Of a stretch of 11,092 bases of DNA, positions 1 to 5,937 are shown piece after piece. Each line of letters starts with the position of its first letter. Position 1 is the stretch's first letter. This DNA comes from an uncultured Lysobacteraceae bacterium (GTDB lineage: Bacteria; Pseudomonadota; Gammaproteobacteria; Xanthomonadales; Rhodanobacteraceae), in contig CAMLLF010000063.1 in NCBI GenBank assembly GCA_946480705.1, positions 1 through 11,092 of the forward strand, read 5' to 3'. The translations under genes and the position numbers were made by a program. The notes under the pieces are model-generated. The model searched no databases and was not told the DNA's origin. It saw nothing but the letters and a program-made list of their open reading frames with translations.

Positions 1-2
1 AA

Positions 3-770
3 GTGTTCGCCGTCGCCGTGATCAGCTTCCTGTTCGTGAAGCTCGGTCTCGTGCGCGCTCGCAACGCGACGGTGAACGTGCTGTTCGCGACCATCGTGTT
101 CATGGCCGGCGGCGTGCTCGGCACCTTCCATCATCTGTATTTCGCCGGCACGACCACGGCGGTGATCGCGCTCGGCGCCTCGTTCTCGGCGCTCGAAGTC
201 GTGCCGCTCGCGCTGATCGGGCTCGAAGCCTACGAAACCTGGTCGCATGGCAAGGCGACGCCGTGGATGCAGCGCTATCGCTGGCCGATCCGCTTCTTCC
301 TCGCGGTGTCGTTCTGGAACATCGTCGGCGCCGGACTGTTCGGGTTCCTCATCAACACGCCGCTCGCGCTGTACTACATGCAGGGGCTCAATCTCACGCC
401 GCTGCACGGGCACACGGCGCTGTTCGGCGTCTACGGCATGCTCGGACTGCGTCCGCGCGCGGTCTGGAACGACGTGCTGCTCGGCCGCGCATTCTGGGGC
501 ATGAACATCGGCCTTTCGCTGATGGCGCTGCTGACCTTGCTGCCGCTCGGCGTGCTGCAGCTGAACGCGGCGCTCGACCACGGCTACTGGTATGCGCGCT
601 CGGCGGAATTCATGGGCCGGCCGATCGTGCACCTGCTGGTCTGGCTGCGCGTGCCGGGCGACTGCATCTTCGCCGCGGGCGCGCTGCTGTTCGCGCTGTT
701 CGTCGCGCGGCTCTGGATCACGCCGCGCGAGACCGCCGCGGTTCCCGACGGAGCGCTCGACCGTGCCTGA
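3..770 (+). CDS. norB: Quinol-dependent nitric oxide reductase NorB (qNOR), 3' part only
   Basis: Membrane enzyme that reduces 2 NO to N2O with electrons from quinol. The window holds only the last 255 codons; the first two bases (aa) probably complete a Glu codon, so the true start lies off the left edge. Visible family marks, numbered from the first full codon: the GTFHHLYF helix with the FeB-binding His pair (43, 44), SALEVVP with the conserved Glu64, and LTPLHGHTALFGVYGM with His135 (haem b3) and His137 (haem b). The C-terminal WYARSAEFM and WLRVPGD stretches are typical of the long single-subunit qNOR rather than cNOR. About six or seven hydrophobic helices follow one another. Oddity: immediately after GVYGMLG the rest of the haem-binding helix (about 10-12 residues, normally ending in a Cys-Leu-Arg-Gly type turn) is absent although the frame stays open. 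It overlaps the next gene by 8 bp. Family assignment is firm; whether this copy is functional is doubtful. Confidence 0.9.
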   Translation: MFAVAVISFLFVKLGLVRARNATVNVLFATIVFMAGGVLGTFHHLYFAGTTTAVIALGASFSALEVVPLALIGLEAYETWSHGKATPWMQRYRWPIRFFLAVSFWNIVGAGLFGFLINTPLALYYMQGLNLTPLHGHTALFGVYGMLGLRPRAVWNDVLLGRAFWGMNIGLSLMALLTLLPLGVLQLNAALDHGYWYARSAEFMGRPIVHLLVWLRVPGDCIFAAGALLFALFVARLWITPRETAAVPDGALDRA

Positions 771-1911
771 CGATACGGTACAAGCGAACAAAGCCACATT
801 ATTCGCCGAACTGCCGCGCCTGATCAGCGCAGCGCCGCACCGGCTGCTGTTCGCGGCCGGTGCGAGCGCGGTGATCGTGTCGATGCTCTGGTGGGCGATC
901 GTGCTGGTCGGTGCGCGCAGCGGCTGGACGCTGCCCGCACCGCCCGTGCCGCCGGGCTGGGCGCATGCGCTGCTCGTGCAGTTCGGCATGCTCGGACCGT
1001 TCCTGTTCGGCTTCCTGCTCACCGTGTTTCCGCGCTGGCTGAACCGGCCGGCGCTCGCGCGACGCCACTACGTGCCGGTATTCGCCGGTGTGTTCGGTGG
1101 CTATCTGCTCGCGCACATCGGCCTGCTCACCGGCATGCCGGCGTTCGCCGCGGGCCTTGCGCTGACGATTGCCGGATGGATCGCCGGCCTCGTCGTGCTC
1201 GGCCGCGTGCTGCTCGCCGCCGGCCGTTTCGATCAGCACGCGGCGTCGTGCTATGCGGCGCTGCTGTCCGGCGCCGCGGGACTGATCGCGTTCGCTGCCG
1301 CGCTCGCGACGCAGCGCTGGCTGCTCGTGCCGGCGGCCGTCAAGCTCGGCACGTTCGGGCTGCTGCTGCCGATCTACTTCACGGTCTGTCATCGCATGGT
1401 GCCGTTCTTCTCGGCGAATCTCGTGCCCGGCTACCGCATGGTGCGCCCCGCCTGGAGCCTGCCGCTGCTGTGGTTGTTCTCGCTCGCGCATCTCGTGCTG
1501 GAACTCGCGCCGATGCCGCGCTGGCTCTGGCTCGTCGATGCGCCGTTCGCGCTGTATTTCCTCGCGCATTCGATCGCTTGGCAGCCGTGGAAGGCGCGCG
1601 TGTCGGGCCTGCTGCTCGTGCTGCACCTCGCGCTGTTCTGGCTGCCGCTCGCATTTGCTTTGTACAGTCTGCAGAGTTTCGTCCTGTTTGCCGGCGGCGA
1701 GACGATACTCGGGCGCGCGCCCGTGCTCGCGCACCCACTGCCCGACCAGGCCGCGGAAGTCGCCGTGCTCCGCGTGCTTGCCGAAACGCGCCGCGATCCG
1801 ACGTACTGGTTCGCCGTGGCCGCCTGTGCCTGGATCGTCGCGTTCCTGCCGTGGGTGCTGCGTTCGCTGTGGATCTATGCTTCGCCGCGCGCGGACGGCG
1901 CGCCCGGTTGA
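763..1911 (+). CDS. nnrS: NnrS family haem/copper membrane protein
   Basis: Multi-pass inner-membrane protein of the NnrS family, which accompanies denitrification genes and is linked to tolerance of NO stress. The chosen GTG start at 763 overlaps the norB stop and has GGAG at 750-753; the frame is open further upstream but only inside norB. The product has 382 residues and roughly ten hydrophobic helices. Family-like segments are the N-terminal APHRLLFAAGA, the helix around 68-93 (AHALL...GFLLTVFPRW), CHRMVPFF at 209-216, LHLALFWLPLAFAL at 287-300, and the last helix ending in a PRADG tail. After GRAP (317-320) the usual helix that begins HAL-T-GxxG and ends in the TRVxxGHxGRP motif is missing. 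The sequence resumes with a short, charged stretch leading into VLRVLAE. That suggests an in-frame loss of roughly 25-30 residues. Translational coupling to norB implies co-transcription. Confidence 0.85.
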   Translation: MPDDTVQANKATLFAELPRLISAAPHRLLFAAGASAVIVSMLWWAIVLVGARSGWTLPAPPVPPGWAHALLVQFGMLGPFLFGFLLTVFPRWLNRPALARRHYVPVFAGVFGGYLLAHIGLLTGMPAFAAGLALTIAGWIAGLVVLGRVLLAAGRFDQHAASCYAALLSGAAGLIAFAAALATQRWLLVPAAVKLGTFGLLLPIYFTVCHRMVPFFSANLVPGYRMVRPAWSLPLLWLFSLAHLVLELAPMPRWLWLVDAPFALYFLAHSIAWQPWKARVSGLLLVLHLALFWLPLAFALYSLQSFVLFAGGETILGRAPVLAHPLPDQAAEVAVLRVLAETRRDPTYWFAVAACAWIVAFLPWVLRSLWIYASPRADGAPG

Positions 1912-1940
1912 CGCCGAGGCCGTTCACGTCCTGCTCTTAC

Positions 1941-1970
1941 GATTCCCGATTCCCCATCTCCCCATTCCCG
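1941..1970 (+). repeat. Imperfect 7-8 bp pyrimidine-rich tandem tract
   Basis: Consecutive units GATTCCC, GATTCCCC, ATCTCCCC, ATTCCCG fill most of the 65-bp gap between the NnrS gene and the SirB2-type gene. Tracts of this kind are scattered between genes in Xanthomonadaceae-type genomes (recollection, not a search). It leaves no purine-rich ribosome site before the next ATG. Confidence 0.6.
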
Positions 1971-1976
1971 CCACGC

Positions 1977-2378
1977 ATGATCGAGTTCTATCCACATATA
2001 AAGCTCGTGCACGTCACGTGCGCACTGCTGTCGGTCGCGCTGTTCACGCTGCGCGGCGGCCTGATGTTCTCCGGCTCGCCCGCGGCGAACGCGGCGCCGC
2101 TGCGCTATCTGTCCTACGCGATCGACACGACCCTGCTGACGGCCGCGTTCATGCTGATGACGCTGCTGCACGTCTATCCGATAGCGGTCGCCTGGCTGAC
2201 GGTCAAGGTGATCCTGGTCATCGTCTACATCGCGCTCGGCGTGATCGCGCTGCGCCGCGGCCGCTCGCGCCGGACGCGCACGATCGCGTTCGCCGCTGCG
2301 CTCGCCGTGTTCGCCTTCGTCGTCTCGATCGCGCGCGCGCACCATCCGCTCGGCGGGTTCGCGACCGTTCTGTCCTGA
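1977..2378 (+). CDS. SirB2 family small integral membrane protein
   Basis: A 133-residue, very hydrophobic protein with about four membrane helices (near residues 12-32, 48-66, 71-93 and 102-119). The N-terminal pattern IKLVHVTCALLSVALF followed by LRG (25-27) is typical of the SirB2 family, which was named after a Salmonella invasion-gene regulator locus but has no established biochemical role. A conserved Lys (77) sits in the third helix, and the C-terminal AHHPLG turn (121-126) is also family-like. The start is the only ATG in frame after the upstream stop region. No Shine-Dalgarno sequence precedes it, because the gap is pyrimidine-rich, so translation may depend on read-through from the NnrS gene. 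SirB2-type genes are often found near respiratory oxidase or denitrification genes, so a part in membrane redox-enzyme assembly or function is possible, but that is inference. Confidence 0.75.
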   Translation: MIEFYPHIKLVHVTCALLSVALFTLRGGLMFSGSPAANAAPLRYLSYAIDTTLLTAAFMLMTLLHVYPIAVAWLTVKVILVIVYIALGVIALRRGRSRRTRTIAFAAALAVFAFVVSIARAHHPLGGFATVLS

Positions 2379-2401
2379 GCGGCGCGCAAAGCGGCCTCCG
2401 C

Positions 2402-2415
2402 TTGATCCATATCAG
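2402..2415 (+). promoter_or_regulatory. FNR/DNR/NnrR-type box of the nirK promoter
   Basis: TTGATCCATATCAG matches the palindrome TTGAT-N4-ATCAA at nine of ten defined positions. Its centre is at 2408.5, 41.5 bp upstream of the start point predicted from the -10 hexamer at 2438-2443. This is the class II activator position. CRP/FNR-family regulators (FNR, DNR, NnrR) use this half-site, so the sequence alone cannot say which one binds. It fits anaerobic and/or NO-dependent expression of nirK and the genes behind it. Confidence 0.8.
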
Positions 2416-2437
2416 GGCGGAGACGCCGCTGCATCCC

Positions 2438-2459
2438 TAGATTGATCGCGAGTCGATCA
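2438..2459 (+). promoter_or_regulatory. nirK promoter -10 hexamer with overlapping inverted repeat at the predicted start point
   Basis: TAGATT (2438-2443) matches four of six bases of TATAAT and would place transcription start near 2450. A perfect 6-bp inverted repeat, TGATCG-N5-CGATCA (2443-2459), lies across that start point. It could be a second operator or a small hairpin at the 5' end of the transcript. No -35 element is needed for a class II FNR-type promoter. Confidence 0.5.
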
Positions 2460-2476
2460 CTACACGGGGATTCGCG

Positions 2477-3982
2477 ATGAAACGTCTTCTGCTTGCGTGT
2501 GCCGTGGCGGGTGTGTTCGCCGCGCTGTCGGGCTGTCATACCAATACGTCTCTCGCGGCGAACGACAAGGCGGCCGCCGAGACCGGCGGCTCGGCCAAAG
2601 GCGATTTCGGTCCGCCGCAGGGCGCGCCGATCCGCGCGGTCCTAACGAGTCCTCCCGACGTGCCGCCGCCGACGAATCGCAGCGCGCCGGCCAAGGTCAT
2701 CGTCGATCTCGAAGTCCTCGAAGTGGAGAAAGAGATTTCCGAGGGCGTGAAGTACACGTTCTGGACTTTCGGCGGCACCGTACCCGGGAGCTTCATCCGC
2801 ATACGCCAGGGCGACACGGTCGAGTTCCATCTGAAGAATGCACCCGACAGCAAGATGCCGCACAACATCGACCTGCACGGCGTGACCGGCCCCGGCGGCG
2901 GCGCCGCGTCGAGCTTCACCGCGCCGGGCCACGAATCGCAGTTCACGTTCAAGGCGCTGAACCAGGGCCTCTACGTCTACCACTGCGCGACCGCGCCGGT
3001 CGGCATGCACGTCGCGAACGGCATGTACGGCCTGATCCTCGTCGAGCCGCCCGAGGGGATGCCGAAGGTCGATCACGAGTTCTACGTGATGCAGGGCGAT
3101 TTCTATACGACGACGAAGTATCGCGAGAAAGGTCTCGCGCCGTTCGACATGGAAAAAGCCATCGACGAAAAACCGACCTACGTCCTGTTCAACGGCAGCG
3201 AAGGCGCGCTCGTCGGCGACAAGGCGATGAAGGTCAGGACCGGCGAGACCGTGCGGCTCTACGTCGGCAACGGCGGCCCGAATCTCGTGTCGAGCTTTCA
3301 CGTGATCGGCGAGATCTTCGACAAGGTCTGGTTCGAGGGCGGCACGCGGTTCCAGGAAAACGTGCAGACCACGCTGATCCCCGCCGGCGGTTCGATGATC
3401 GCGGACTTCCACATGGAAGTGCCCGGCACGTATGTCCTCGTCGATCATTCGATCTTCCGCGCGTTCAACAAGGGCGCGATCGGCATGATCAAGGCCGACG
3501 GTCCCGAAGTGAAGGCGATCTACTCGGGCAAGGAAGTCGACTCGGTCTATCTCGGCGATCGCGCCGGACCGAACCTCGCGGCCGTCGCGACGGCGAGCCA
3601 GGCGGCCGCCAGCGGCACGCTGACGCGCGATGACCAGGTCAAGGCCGGCCGGCAGCTGTTCGAAGGCACCTGCTCGGTCTGCCACCAGAGCGACGGCCGC
3701 GGCCTCGACGGCGTGTTCCCGCCGCTCGCGAAATCGGACTGGCTCAACGCCGATCCGAAACGCGCGGTCGACGTCGTGCTGCATGGCCTCAGCGGCAAGA
3801 TCACTGTGAACGGCACGCCGTACGACTCGGTCATGCCGCCGATGACGCAGCTCGACGACGCCGGCGTCGCGAACATCCTGACCTATGTGCTCAACAGCTG
3901 GGACAACGCCGGCGGCACGATTTCCGCGGCCGACGTCGCCGCGGCGCGCAAGAACGGCAAGCCCGCCGCACAGGAGCACTGA
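2477..3982 (+). CDS. nirK: Copper nitrite reductase NirK with C-terminal cytochrome c domain (lipoprotein)
   Basis: Reduces nitrite to NO in the periplasm. It has 501 residues. A signal peptide ends in the lipobox LSGC with Cys20, so the protein is probably lipid-anchored. Two cupredoxin domains follow (about 72-190 and 195-345). All copper ligands are present: type 1 His129, Cys170, His178, Met183; type 2 His134, His169, His324; catalytic Asp132 and His275. A linker leads to a class I cytochrome c domain (about 383-477) with haem motif C399-S-V-C402-H403 and probable axial Met453 in SVMPPM. This is the three-domain layout known from the Ralstonia pickettii enzyme, where the tethered haem delivers electrons to the type 1 copper. 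GGGGA at 2466-2470 is the ribosome site. An FNR-type box lies upstream, and nirV starts 2 bp after the stop. The gene looks intact. Confidence 0.97.
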   Translation: MKRLLLACAVAGVFAALSGCHTNTSLAANDKAAAETGGSAKGDFGPPQGAPIRAVLTSPPDVPPPTNRSAPAKVIVDLEVLEVEKEISEGVKYTFWTFGGTVPGSFIRIRQGDTVEFHLKNAPDSKMPHNIDLHGVTGPGGGAASSFTAPGHESQFTFKALNQGLYVYHCATAPVGMHVANGMYGLILVEPPEGMPKVDHEFYVMQGDFYTTTKYREKGLAPFDMEKAIDEKPTYVLFNGSEGALVGDKAMKVRTGETVRLYVGNGGPNLVSSFHVIGEIFDKVWFEGGTRFQENVQTTLIPAGGSMIADFHMEVPGTYVLVDHSIFRAFNKGAIGMIKADGPEVKAIYSGKEVDSVYLGDRAGPNLAAVATASQAAASGTLTRDDQVKAGRQLFEGTCSVCHQSDGRGLDGVFPPLAKSDWLNADPKRAVDVVLHGLSGKITVNGTPYDSVMPPMTQLDDAGVANILTYVLNSWDNAGGTISAADVAAARKNGKPAAQEH

Positions 3983-3983
3983 G

Positions 3984-4769
3984 ATGCGCGGCCTGCATGT
4001 GGCCGCCGCTGCGGCACTGCTGCTCGCGACGGCCGCGCCGCCGGCCGCAGACTACCGGCCTGTCGCCGGCGGCACGCTGGTCAGCGTGCTTCCGCCCGAC
4101 GGCAAGTCGGCCGCCGCACAGGTCGCACCGTTCCGCCTGCGCGCGACGCCGGTCACGAACGCCGAGTTCCTGGCGTTCGCGTCGCGGCATGCGCAGTGGC
4201 GCAAAGACAGCGTTGTTCCTTTGTTCGCCGATCGCGAGTACCTGTCGCACTGGGCCGGACCGGCGACGCTGGGGCCCGCCGCCGGCACCGACCAGCCGGC
4301 GACGCGCGTGAGCTGGTTCGCCGCGCGCGCCTACTGCGAGAGCGAAGACGCGCGCCTGCCGACCTGGCACGAATGGGAATTCGCCGCAGCCGCCGACGAG
4401 ACGCGGACCGACGCGCGCGGCGATCCGCGCTGGCGCGAACGCATTCTCGGCTGGTACGCAGTTCCTTCGGGCAGCGCGATCGCCGACGTCGGCGGCACCG
4501 CGCCGAATGTCTGGGGCGTGCACGACCTGCACGGCCTGATCTGGGAATGGATAGACGACCACGGCGCGCTGATGGTGGCCGGCGACAACCGCGAGCAGGG
4601 CGACCCCGACCTGTTCGCGTTCTGCGGCGCCGGCGCGGCGAGCCTCAAGGACCGCGAGAACTACGCGGTGCTCATGCGCATCGCGATGCTGAGCTCCCTG
4701 CGCGCGGCGGACACGACGCGCCGGCTCGGCTTCCGCTGCGCCAAGGACGGACTCGGAGAAACACGATGA
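3984..4769 (+). CDS. nirV: NirV-type formylglycine-generating-enzyme-like protein
   Basis: The product has 261 residues with an N-terminal signal peptide (about 1-22, ending near PPAADY), so it is probably exported. The rest is a single SUMF1/FGE-sulfatase fold: TPVTNAEFLAF (55-65), LSHWAGP (87-93), VSWFAARAYC (109-118), RLPTWHEWEFAAAADETR (124-141), VHDLHGLIWEWIDD (179-192), ADTTRRLGFRC (242-252). NirV homologues sit directly behind nirK in many denitrifiers; their role is unsettled, with nitrite reductase maturation or copper handling suggested. The paired catalytic cysteines that formylglycine-generating enzymes need before the C-terminal GFRC motif are not seen, so sulfatase activation is unlikely. 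The ribosome site AGGAG (3972-3976) lies inside the end of nirK, and the stop overlaps the sco start as ATGA. Nirk-nirV-sco therefore reads as one operon. Confidence 0.9.
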   Translation: MRGLHVAAAAALLLATAAPPAADYRPVAGGTLVSVLPPDGKSAAAQVAPFRLRATPVTNAEFLAFASRHAQWRKDSVVPLFADREYLSHWAGPATLGPAAGTDQPATRVSWFAARAYCESEDARLPTWHEWEFAAAADETRTDARGDPRWRERILGWYAVPSGSAIADVGGTAPNVWGVHDLHGLIWEWIDDHGALMVAGDNREQGDPDLFAFCGAGAASLKDRENYAVLMRIAMLSSLRAADTTRRLGFRCAKDGLGETR

Positions 4770-5359
4770 AGATTTTCGATTGGATGGCGTTTTGCGTCTT
4801 CGCACTGGCAGCAGCGGCGCCGGCCGCGGCAACCGAACCCGCGGCCGCCCTGCCCGGCGATTCGCTGTATCAGCTCGACCTGCCGCTGACCGACCAGACC
4901 GGCCGCACGTTCGCCCTGCGCGAGCTGCGCGGGCGGCCGCAGCTCGTCGCGCTGTTCTACACCTCGTGCGGCTACGTCTGCCCGCTGATCATCGACACGG
5001 CGAAGGCGACCGAGCGCGCGCTTCCGGCCGCGTCGCTGTATCGCCTCGACGTGCTGCTCGTCAGCATCGATCCGGCGCGCGACGACGTCGCCGCGCTCGC
5101 CGCGGTTGCGAAACGCCGCGGACTCGACGCGGCCCGCTGGCGCCTCGTACGCACCGACGCCGAGCACGTGCGCGAACTCGCCGCAGCGCTCGGCGTGCAG
5201 TACCGCCAGCTCAGCGACGGCGAGTTCAATCACGCCAGCGTGCTCACGGCGCTCGATGCGGAAGGCCGCATCGTGAAGCAGTCGCGCAGGCTCGGCGAGG
5301 CCGATCCCGATCTCGCGGCCGCATTGAGCGGGCTCGTGAAATCCGCCCCGTCTCCGTAG
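4766..5359 (+). CDS. SCO1/SenC/PrrC family copper chaperone / thiol redox protein
   Basis: A 197-residue protein with an N-terminal hydrophobic signal or anchor (about 7-22) and a thioredoxin-like SCO domain. The copper-binding motif is C68-G-Y-V-C72 in FYTSCGYVCP, and the third ligand is His156 in EFNHAS. DQTGRTFALRELRGRP (43-58) and LLVSIDPARDD (97-107) are standard SCO blocks. SCO proteins deliver or reduce copper at the CuA centre of oxidases. Here the gene is translationally coupled to nirV (ATGA at 4766-4769; GGAG at 4755-4758), which suggests service to the copper sites of NirK. That target is inference. The last codons run straight into a REP-like repeat: the TAG stop lies inside the repeat's left arm, so the extreme C-terminus may have been set by insertion of the element. 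Confidence 0.93.
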   Translation: MKIFDWMAFCVFALAAAAPAAATEPAAALPGDSLYQLDLPLTDQTGRTFALRELRGRPQLVALFYTSCGYVCPLIIDTAKATERALPAASLYRLDVLLVSIDPARDDVAALAAVAKRRGLDAARWRLVRTDAEHVRELAAALGVQYRQLSDGEFNHASVLTALDAEGRIVKQSRRLGEADPDLAAALSGLVKSAPSP

Positions 5360-5520
5360 GCGCAACAACCGAAGGGCGTTGCGCCGAAGAAACAAAGCGA
5401 AGGTGACGAAGTTTCCTCCCGCGTGCCGAAGCAAGACGCTTCGGCTGCGTCACGACGTGATGCGAGGCGACCGACTTCGGGCGGCTACGGCGCAATGCCC
5501 TTCGGTTGTTGCGTCCTACG
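5355..5520. repeat. REP/MITE-like inverted-repeat element 1
   Basis: Two arms of about 31 bp in opposite orientation (5355-5385 and 5489-5520) match with one substitution and one extra base. The core of the left arm is CGCAACAACCGAAGGGC; its reverse complement is in the right arm. The left arm alone also folds as an 8-bp stem, GGCGCAAC (5359-5366) with GTTGCGCC (5378-5385). Between the arms is another perfect hairpin, GCCGAAGC-AAGAC-GCTTCGGC (5425-5445). Arms begin and end with CGTAGG/CCTACG, and the left CGTAGG supplies the sco stop codon. No T-run follows, so it is not an ordinary intrinsic terminator. The 166-bp size and paired arms recall BIME/REP or a MITE; no transposase gene is present. 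Confidence 0.7.
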
Positions 5521-5795
5521 TTCCTGAAGAATGCGAGTTCCTGCACGGTCCAGGCGCGCCCTTCGTCGCCCCACATCGCTTCCAGCGGTGCCGCACCGCT
5601 GAAGTACAGGCGGCGCGACGCGTTCGTCAGATGCTCGAAGCAGTGCGCCAAGTCGGCAGCGCATTGCAGCCGGCGCTGCCGGTGTGACGAGATAGCTGCC
5701 GGCCAGCGCGGGCGAACCGGTCAGGTCGGCGCTCGTGGTACCGGTCGCGTGACAGGCCCTCCGGCAATAGCCCGCTTCACGCGCGATGACCCGCC
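5520..5795 (-). pseudogene. Degraded minus-strand coding remnant, frameshifted and cut by the repeat element
   Basis: Reading leftward, one frame gives a protein-like stretch with the segments YCRRACHATG, ADLTGSPALAGSYLV and TPAAPAAM (about 5790-5668). The adjacent frame then continues with CAADLAHCFEHLTNAS, RRLYFSGAAPLEAMWGDEG and RAWTVQELAFFRN (about 5668-5520). This change needs a one-base frame shift near 5668. Hydrophobic/aromatic balance and G/C third positions look coding here, while the plus frames look like antisense. The coding look stops exactly where repeat element 1 begins, so the gene may have been broken by it. I do not recognise the family, and no intact start or stop can be given. 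The CxxxCH-like string is not a regular haem motif. Confidence 0.35.
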
Positions 5796-5821
5796 CGGGA
5801 CGCGCCATTCCAGCCCGCTTT

Positions 5822-5884
5822 GTTCCCGATACGTTCCCAGCTTTGCCCACCTCCGCCGCCTAGGCTTTCGAACGCTCGTTCGAA
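5822..5884 (+). promoter_or_regulatory. Putative control region of the secreted hydrolase gene (direct repeat and palindrome)
   Basis: GTTCCC occurs twice, 11 bp (one helical turn) apart, at 5822-5827 and 5833-5838. Downstream is a perfect 8-bp inverted repeat with 2-bp spacer, TTCGAACG-CT-CGTTCGAA (5867-5884), 53 bp before the start codon. A weak -10-like TAGGCT (5861-5866) touches the palindrome. This layout would suit a dimeric repressor such as a TetR-type protein, but no such gene is in the window and the promoter elements are weak. Confidence 0.35.
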
Positions 5885-5937
5885 CCGCGTCGCCGCCCGT
5901 GCCGCGACGCTCACGCTCACTCCGGAGGAACCATTCG

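Noticed and set aside
799..1734. 311-codon minus-strand open frame opposite the NnrS gene
   Set aside because: Composition is Arg/Gln/Glu/His-rich, the mirror of a hydrophobic membrane protein on the plus strand.
2642..3979. 445-codon minus-strand open frame opposite nirK
   Set aside because: NirK is intact with every ligand on the plus strand. The antisense frame has typical shadow composition.
3984..4769. Sulfatase-activating (formylglycine-generating) activity for NirV
   Set aside because: The catalytic cysteine pair of true formylglycine-generating enzymes is not present, and there is no sulfatase gene nearby.
5359..5385. Intrinsic terminator directly after sco
   Set aside because: The 8-bp stem is followed by GAAGAAAC, not a T-run. 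It is better explained as an arm of the inverted-repeat element.
5740..5795. Cytochrome c gene on the minus strand (YCRRACHATG)
   Set aside because: The spacing is CxxxCH, not CxxCH. The frame breaks soon after and has no credible start.
5506..5937. Longer N-terminus (819 residues) for the hydrolase
   Set aside because: The extension is Arg/Ser-rich, antisense-like sequence through a repeat arm. The ATG at 5938 has a strong ribosome site and starts a perfect signal peptide.
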